A stretch of DNA of 49,552 bases, from NCBI RefSeq assembly GCF_946480305.1, contig NZ_CAMLJQ010000033.1, positions 1 to 49,552 on the forward strand, given 5' to 3'. The stretch is from an uncultured Caldimonas sp. (GTDB lineage: Bacteria > Pseudomonadota > Gammaproteobacteria > Burkholderiales > Burkholderiaceae). The notes beneath the pieces were generated by a model. That model saw only the letters and a list, made by a program, of their open reading frames with translations. It ran no database searches and was not told the origin of the DNA. How positions within the stretch are numbered: position 1 is the first letter of the stretch; every line of letters starts with the position of its first letter. Positions 45,630 to 49,552 of the stretch are shown piece after piece. A program made the translations under genes and the position numbers.

Positions 45630-45669
45630 GAGGTGCTCCTTGCAAAGGGGGGGACGCAGGCGGCGGCGT

Positions 45670-46134
45670 TCAGCCACCCGCCGCCTGGTGGATGGCACGG
45701 CGCACGCGCGGGTAGGTGCCGCAACGGCACAGGTTGGTGATGGCCGCATCGATTTCGGCATCGGTGGGGTGGGGCGAGCGGCGCAGCAGCGCGGCGGCCG
45801 CCATCACCATGCCCGACTGGCAGTAGCCGCATTGCGGCACCTGCTGCGCGATCCAGGCCTGCTGCAGCGGGTGCAGCTCGCCTTCGGCAAGCCCGGCGCT
45901 GCGCGGCAGCCCTTCGATCGTGACCACCCGGTGCCGCTGCGCCTGCCCCGCGGGCATCACGCAGGAGCGCACCGCTTCGCCGTCGAGGTGCACCGTGCAG
46001 GCCCCGCAGGCGCCGACGCCGCAGCCGAACTTCACGCCGGTGTAGCCCAGTTCTTCGCGCAGCACCCACAGCAGTGGCGTCTGCTCCGCCGATTCGCAGG
46101 CGTGCGTGCGCCCGTTCACATGCAGCTCGATCAT
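45670..46134 (-). CDS. [2Fe-2S] subunit of the molybdenum hydroxylase (IorA type)
   Basis: A 154-residue iron-sulfur protein. The plant-ferredoxin-type domain has [18 protein letters not shown] and a later Cys in VRSCVMP for the first cluster. The helical domain has [17 protein letters not shown] and [15 protein letters not shown] for the second. It passes electrons from the Mo site to an external acceptor. It lacks a signal, so it is likely exported with the large subunit by the Tat system. It starts the iorAB-like operon, 40 bases before the large subunit. Confidence 0.93.
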   Translation of the reverse strand: MIELHVNGRTHACESAEQTPLLWVLREELGYTGVKFGCGVGACGACTVHLDGEAVRSCVMPAGQAQRHRVVTIEGLPRSAGLAEGELHPLQQAWIAQQVPQCGYCQSGMVMAAAALLRRSPHPTDAEIDAAITNLCRCGTYPRVRRAIHQAAGG

Positions 46135-46227
46135 TTGCGGCTCCTAGGGGCCGGCGTGGCGTTGGTCGTTTGGCACGCGGGCCCCGGCAGGTGGACAATC
46201 CCCGATCCGGCGGCGATTCTGTTCAGG

Positions 46228-46251
46228 GCGATTTAAGAAGTCTTTAATCGC
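46228..46251 (+). promoter_or_regulatory. PmrA/QseB-type response regulator box
   Basis: TTTAAG-AAGTC-TTTAAT (46232-46248) fits the yTTAAk-N5-yTTAAk direct repeat bound by PmrA/QseB-type regulators. The same bases form a 24-base near palindrome (GCGATTtAAGA-ag-TCTTTAATCGC, one mismatch, 46228-46251). It lies 43 bases before the response regulator GTG and 94 before the divergent iron-sulfur subunit, so it could control both sides. Confidence 0.6.
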
Positions 46252-46293
46252 ACCGCCCCACACTCGCGCCGAAACGCTTGGATGAGGTGAGCC

Positions 46294-46959
46294 GTGCAAC
46301 TGCTGCTGGTGGAAGACGACGAGATGCTGGGTGAGGCGGTGCGCAACCGGCTGCAAAAGGCCGACTGGCGCGTCGACTGGGCGAAGGACGCGCCCGGTGC
46401 CCGGTTGGTGCTCACCGACCACGGGTATGACGCGGTGCTGCTCGACCTCGGCCTGCCCGGTGGCTCCGGGCTCGGCGTGCTGCAGCACATGCGCTCGCGC
46501 TACGACCCCACGCCGGTGCTCATCGTCACGGCGCGCGACCAGCTCAGCGAGCGCATCCAGGGGCTGGACGCCGGCGCCGACGACTACATCGTCAAGCCCT
46601 TCCAGCTGGACGAACTGGGTGCGCGCGTCCGCGCGGTGGTGCGGCGCAGCCAGGGGCGCGTGTCGCCGCTGATCAGCTACCGCGACATCACGATCGACCC
46701 CGCCCGCCGCGCCGTCACGCGTGAAGGCGAGCGCGTCTCGCTCAGCGTGCACGAGTACCGCACCCTGCTCGCGCTGATGGAAAAACGCGGCTGGGTCGTC
46801 ACGCGCGACCAGCTGGAAGATGCCGTCTACGGCGGCAGCAGCAGCATCGAGAGCAACACCATCGCCGTCTATGTGCACCAGCTGCGCCGCAAGCTGGGCG
46901 ACGATCTGATCGTCACCGTGCACGGCTTCGGCTACCGCATCGGCGAGGAGCGCGCATGA
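46294..46959 (+). CDS. OmpR-family response regulator (QseB/PmrA-like)
   Basis: A 221-residue regulator: receiver domain (1-115) with the acidic pair EDD at 8-10, phosphoacceptor Asp51 in AVLLDLGLPGGSG and Lys101 in DDYIVKPFQ; DNA-binding winged helix (about 125-218) with TRDQLEDAVYGGSSSIESNT and RRKLGDDLIVTVHGFGYRI. The GTG 46294 start has GAGGTGAG upstream. It overlaps the sensor kinase by four bases. A matching DNA box lies just upstream, so autoregulation is likely. Confidence 0.93.
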   Translation: MQLLLVEDDEMLGEAVRNRLQKADWRVDWAKDAPGARLVLTDHGYDAVLLDLGLPGGSGLGVLQHMRSRYDPTPVLIVTARDQLSERIQGLDAGADDYIVKPFQLDELGARVRAVVRRSQGRVSPLISYRDITIDPARRAVTREGERVSLSVHEYRTLLALMEKRGWVVTRDQLEDAVYGGSSSIESNTIAVYVHQLRRKLGDDLIVTVHGFGYRIGEERA

Positions 46960-48401
46960 CCAAACCCTGCGTCAAGTTCCATTCGCTGCGCGTGCGGCTG
47001 CTGGTCGTCGTGCTGTCGACGCTGCTCGTGTTCTGGGCGGTATGGATCGGCTGCCAGGTCGTCACGATGAGCCGCCACCAGACCGGGCAGTGGGACATCA
47101 TGCTGCGCGACATCGGCACCCAGATCGTGCTGTCGATGCCGACCGAGCTCGGGCGGCTGAGTACTTCCGAACGCTTCTCGCTGCCGCAGACCGAGAGCTA
47201 CCGGGGCGACAAGATCAGCTTCCAGGCGTGGCTGAACGGCAAGCGCCTCGCGTTCACGTCGCCCGGCGCGCCCGACACCCCGCTGAAACCCGACTTCGTC
47301 GACGGTTTTGCCGAGACGACGATCGGCGAGGAGGAGTGGCGGGTGTATGCCGTCTCCGACGCCACCGGCAGGCTGCAGGTGCAGGTGGGCAAGCCCAAGA
47401 CCATCCTGCTCGCCGACCTGGAGCGCTGGTCCACGCTGAGCCTCACCACCGCCGTGCTCGTGCTGTTGCTGCTGAAGGCGTCGATCTGGGGCGTGGTGCA
47501 CTGGTCGTTCCGCCCCGTCACCGCCGTGCAGCGGGCCCTGCGCACGCGCAGCCCGCTCGACTTCAACCCGTTGCCTACCGAGCGACTGCCCAACGAGGTG
47601 CGCCCGCTCGTGTCGTCGTTCAACAGCCTGCTGAGCCAGCTCGACACGGCACTGCAGACCGAGAAGCGCTTCATCGCCGATGCGGCGCACGAGCTGCGCA
47701 CGCCGCTCGCGGCACTGCTGGCGCATGCGCAACTGGCGGCCGAGGCCGACAACCCGCAAGAGGCGAGGGCGGCGCTGCTGAAGCTCACGGCGGGCGTGGA
47801 GCGCAGCGCACGCCTGTCGGAACAGTTGCTGGACCTCGCGCGCATGGACGTCTCCAAGCCCGGCCAGAGCGAGCCCGTGCTGCTGTACGAACCCATCGAA
47901 ATGGTGGTGCGCGACTTCGAGATGGTGGCCGCGCAGAAGCAGCAGCGCATCGTGCTCGACCTCGAACCATGCACGGTGATCGGGCACGTCGACGCACTGG
48001 GCATCCTGGTGCGCAACCTGGTCGACAACGCGCTGCGTTACACGCCCGAGGGCGGGCGGTGCGTCGTGTCGTGCCGCACCGAGGTGGTCGAAGGCCGCGA
48101 GGTCGTGCGACTGAAGGTGACCGACAACGGCCCGGGCGTGCCGGTCGACGAGCGCGAGCGCATCTTCGATCGCTTCTATCGGGTGCCGGGCACCGGTGGC
48201 CGCGGCAGCGGCATCGGCCTGTCGCTCGTGGCGCGCATCGCCCAGATGCACGGTGGACGTATCTGCGTGGGCGAGGGCATCGACGGACGCGGCTTCGGCA
48301 TCTGGCTCGATTTCGCGCCCGCGCCGCAGCCGCCGCTGCGCCCCGACGCGCGTGGATCGCAGCCTGCGCTGGCGGCCGGCCACGCACCGCAGGCTGCCTG
48401 A
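46956..48401 (+). CDS. Sensor histidine kinase (QseC/PmrB-like)
   Basis: A 481-residue inner membrane kinase: helix at about 13-35, a periplasmic sensor region (about 36-160) of the kind in QseC/TctE-type kinases, second helix at about 165-190 and a short cytoplasmic linker. The phosphoacceptor His245 lies in FIADAAHELRTPLAALLAHA; the ATP domain has N box NLVDNALRYTPEGG, G1 VTDNGPGVP, F box IFDRFYRVPG and G2 GRGSGIGLSL. Translationally coupled to its regulator (ATGA). The signal sensed is unknown. Confidence 0.93.
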   Translation: MTKPCVKFHSLRVRLLVVVLSTLLVFWAVWIGCQVVTMSRHQTGQWDIMLRDIGTQIVLSMPTELGRLSTSERFSLPQTESYRGDKISFQAWLNGKRLAFTSPGAPDTPLKPDFVDGFAETTIGEEEWRVYAVSDATGRLQVQVGKPKTILLADLERWSTLSLTTAVLVLLLLKASIWGVVHWSFRPVTAVQRALRTRSPLDFNPLPTERLPNEVRPLVSSFNSLLSQLDTALQTEKRFIADAAHELRTPLAALLAHAQLAAEADNPQEARAALLKLTAGVERSARLSEQLLDLARMDVSKPGQSEPVLLYEPIEMVVRDFEMVAAQKQQRIVLDLEPCTVIGHVDALGILVRNLVDNALRYTPEGGRCVVSCRTEVVEGREVVRLKVTDNGPGVPVDERERIFDRFYRVPGTGGRGSGIGLSLVARIAQMHGGRICVGEGIDGRGFGIWLDFAPAPQPPLRPDARGSQPALAAGHAPQAA

Positions 48402-48413
48402 GCGGCTCACGGC

Positions 48414-49382
48414 ATGCATAGCGTCGACCTGGAGGTGCTGACGCGTTGCGTGCAATGGCGCACGCAGGGCCACCGCGTGCTGCTCGTCACCGTGGTGAAG
48501 ACCTGGGGCTCGTCGCCTCGACCGGAGGGCGCGATGCTTGCGTTGCGCGACGACGGCCTGGCGGTGGGCTCCGTCTCCGGCGGGTGCATCGAGGACGACC
48601 TGATCGCCCGGGTGCGCGAGCACGGCATCGCCGGCGAACGGCCGGAACTGCTCACCTACGGCGTCTCCGCCGAGGAAGCCCGCCGCTTCGGCCTGCCGTG
48701 CGGCGGCACCTTGCGGCTGGTGTGCGAGCCGGTCGGCGAGCACTCCGCGATCGAGCTCTTGCTGCAGACGGTGCGTGAGCGCCGGCTGGTGGCGCGGCGC
48801 GTGGACCTGTCGACCGGCGTGGCCATGCTCGAGCCTGCCGGCCGCACCGATGTGCTGAGCTTCGATGGTGAGGTGCTGCGCACCGTGCACGGCCCGCGAT
48901 GGCGCCTGATCGTGATCGGCGCCGGTCAGCTGTCCAAGTTCCTCTGCCAAATCGCGCTCGGCCTCGATTTCGAGGTGACGGTGTGTGATCCGCGCTGCGA
49001 GTACCGCGACACCTGGGACGTGCCAGGCGCTGCATTGACGCGCGTCATGCCCGATGACCTGGTGCAGCAGATGCAACCCGATGAGCGCACGGCGGTCGTT
49101 GCCCTGACGCACGACCCGAAGCTCGACGACCTTGCGCTGATGGAGGCGCTGCGGTCACCGGCGTTCTACGTCGGTGCGCTCGGGTCGGTGCGCAGCAACG
49201 ATGCCCGGCGGGCGCGGTTGGTGGAGCACTTCGGGCTCACCTCTGCGGAGGTAGGGCGGCTGCGGGGGCCGGTGGGGATGCGGATTGGCAGCCGGACGCC
49301 ACCGGAGATTGCGGTGTCGATTGCGGCGGAGGTGGTGGCCGTTGTCAACGGCCGGGGGGCTGGTGGCCGGGGGGCTGGTTGA
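48414..49382 (+). CDS. xdhC: XdhC/CoxI family molybdenum cofactor maturation protein
   Basis: A 322-residue protein: N-terminal XdhC_CoxI domain (about 10-85; VVKTWGSSPRPEGAML and GSVSGGCIEDDLI) and C-terminal Rossmann domain (about 160-310; LIVIGAGQLSKFLCQIALGL, VALTHDPKLDDLALM, FYVGALGSVRSNDARR). XdhC proteins bind Mo cofactor and insert its sulfurated form into xanthine oxidase-family enzymes. The partner is presumably the hydroxylase at 43407-46134. The gene is 12 bases after the kinase. The C-terminal GRGAGGRGAG comes from a short tandem DNA repeat. Confidence 0.92.
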   Translation: MHSVDLEVLTRCVQWRTQGHRVLLVTVVKTWGSSPRPEGAMLALRDDGLAVGSVSGGCIEDDLIARVREHGIAGERPELLTYGVSAEEARRFGLPCGGTLRLVCEPVGEHSAIELLLQTVRERRLVARRVDLSTGVAMLEPAGRTDVLSFDGEVLRTVHGPRWRLIVIGAGQLSKFLCQIALGLDFEVTVCDPRCEYRDTWDVPGAALTRVMPDDLVQQMQPDERTAVVALTHDPKLDDLALMEALRSPAFYVGALGSVRSNDARRARLVEHFGLTSAEVGRLRGPVGMRIGSRTPPEIAVSIAAEVVAVVNGRGAGGRGAG

Positions 49383-49433
49383 AGCGGTTGGCTTCAGGTG
49401 CGCGGCCGCGCCGGGAGTCCGCCCCGGCGGGCG

Positions 49434-49467
49434 GGTAACTTTCTTCTGGGCCCAGAAGAAAGTCACC
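49434..49467. repeat. 26-bp perfect palindrome after xdhC
   Basis: ACTTTCTTCTGGG (49438-49450) pairs perfectly with CCCAGAAGAAAGT (49451-49463) with no loop; three further pairs follow beyond one mismatch, reaching 49434-49467. The wording with AAAGT-ACC-AAAGAA flanks resembles a dispersed intergenic palindrome that I have seen in many Burkholderiales and Xanthomonas genomes. It may also act as a bidirectional transcription stop. Confidence 0.65.
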
Positions 49468-49552
49468 AAAGAAGAGGGCTTGAAGACAAACACCATGCAT
49501 TCGTCGGACTCGCTGCGGAGACACAGTCCGGTGGGCGGTTGATGACCGCCAG

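Overview
The window is a GC-rich chromosomal segment (third codon positions mostly G or C) from a betaproteobacterium, most likely order Burkholderiales near the Leptothrix/Rubrivivax/Methylibium group. That placement rests on the order ftsW-murG-murC-ddlB-ftsQ-ftsA-ftsZ-lpxC, the fkpB-ispH and gspA-gspB pairs, and several -10 boxes of the form TAcAAT. The genus is a guess.

Layout. (1) 1-8188: 3' half of the division and cell wall (dcw) cluster, with four-base ATGA overlaps linking ftsW/murG/murC/ddlB, then ftsQ, ftsA, ftsZ, lpxC and a small membrane protein. (2) 8192-19632: mostly housekeeping genes: an extradiol dioxygenase (YgiD type), an FtsX-like permease, a diguanylate cyclase overlapping an FlhG/MinD-type ATPase, an M48 TPR lipoprotein overlapping a truncated hemoglobin, Smr and RadC proteins, an FKBP isomerase, ispH, serS and tRNA-Ser(CGA). 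(3) 19633-31711: accessory region. It starts just after the tRNA with a solitary gene for an undescribed 2125-residue protein that carries a papain-fold cysteine protease near its C-terminus. It continues with a DJ-1/PfpI protein divergent from a MocR regulator, TRAP permeases DctM/DctQ without a binding protein, and a LysR regulator. (4) 31797-36344: a complete phosphite uptake and oxidation operon, ptxABCD, divergent from a LysR regulator (ptxE-like). (5) 36494-39290: a phosphoribosyltransferase-HAD fusion, two small unknown genes, a methyltransferase and a small polar protein. (6) 39386-43429: gspB/gspA type II secretion accessory genes, an unknown helical protein and an FkbM methyltransferase. 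(7) 43407-49382: a periplasmic molybdenum hydroxylase (IorB/IorA type), a divergent OmpR-type two-component system with a PmrA/QseB-like box upstream, and XdhC, a Mo-cofactor maturation factor. A 26-bp perfect palindrome follows xdhC.

How the genes fit together. The dcw genes make lipid II, assemble the divisome and commit lipid A synthesis. The ptx genes import phosphite and oxidise it to phosphate with NAD. The IorAB/XdhC set looks like one unit of enzyme plus cofactor insertion, plausibly controlled by the two-component system between its parts. The best candidate for something undescribed is the giant protease-bearing protein at 19986-26363. Its large central part matches no family I know, and a plausible 20-codon extension lies in another frame just past its stop.
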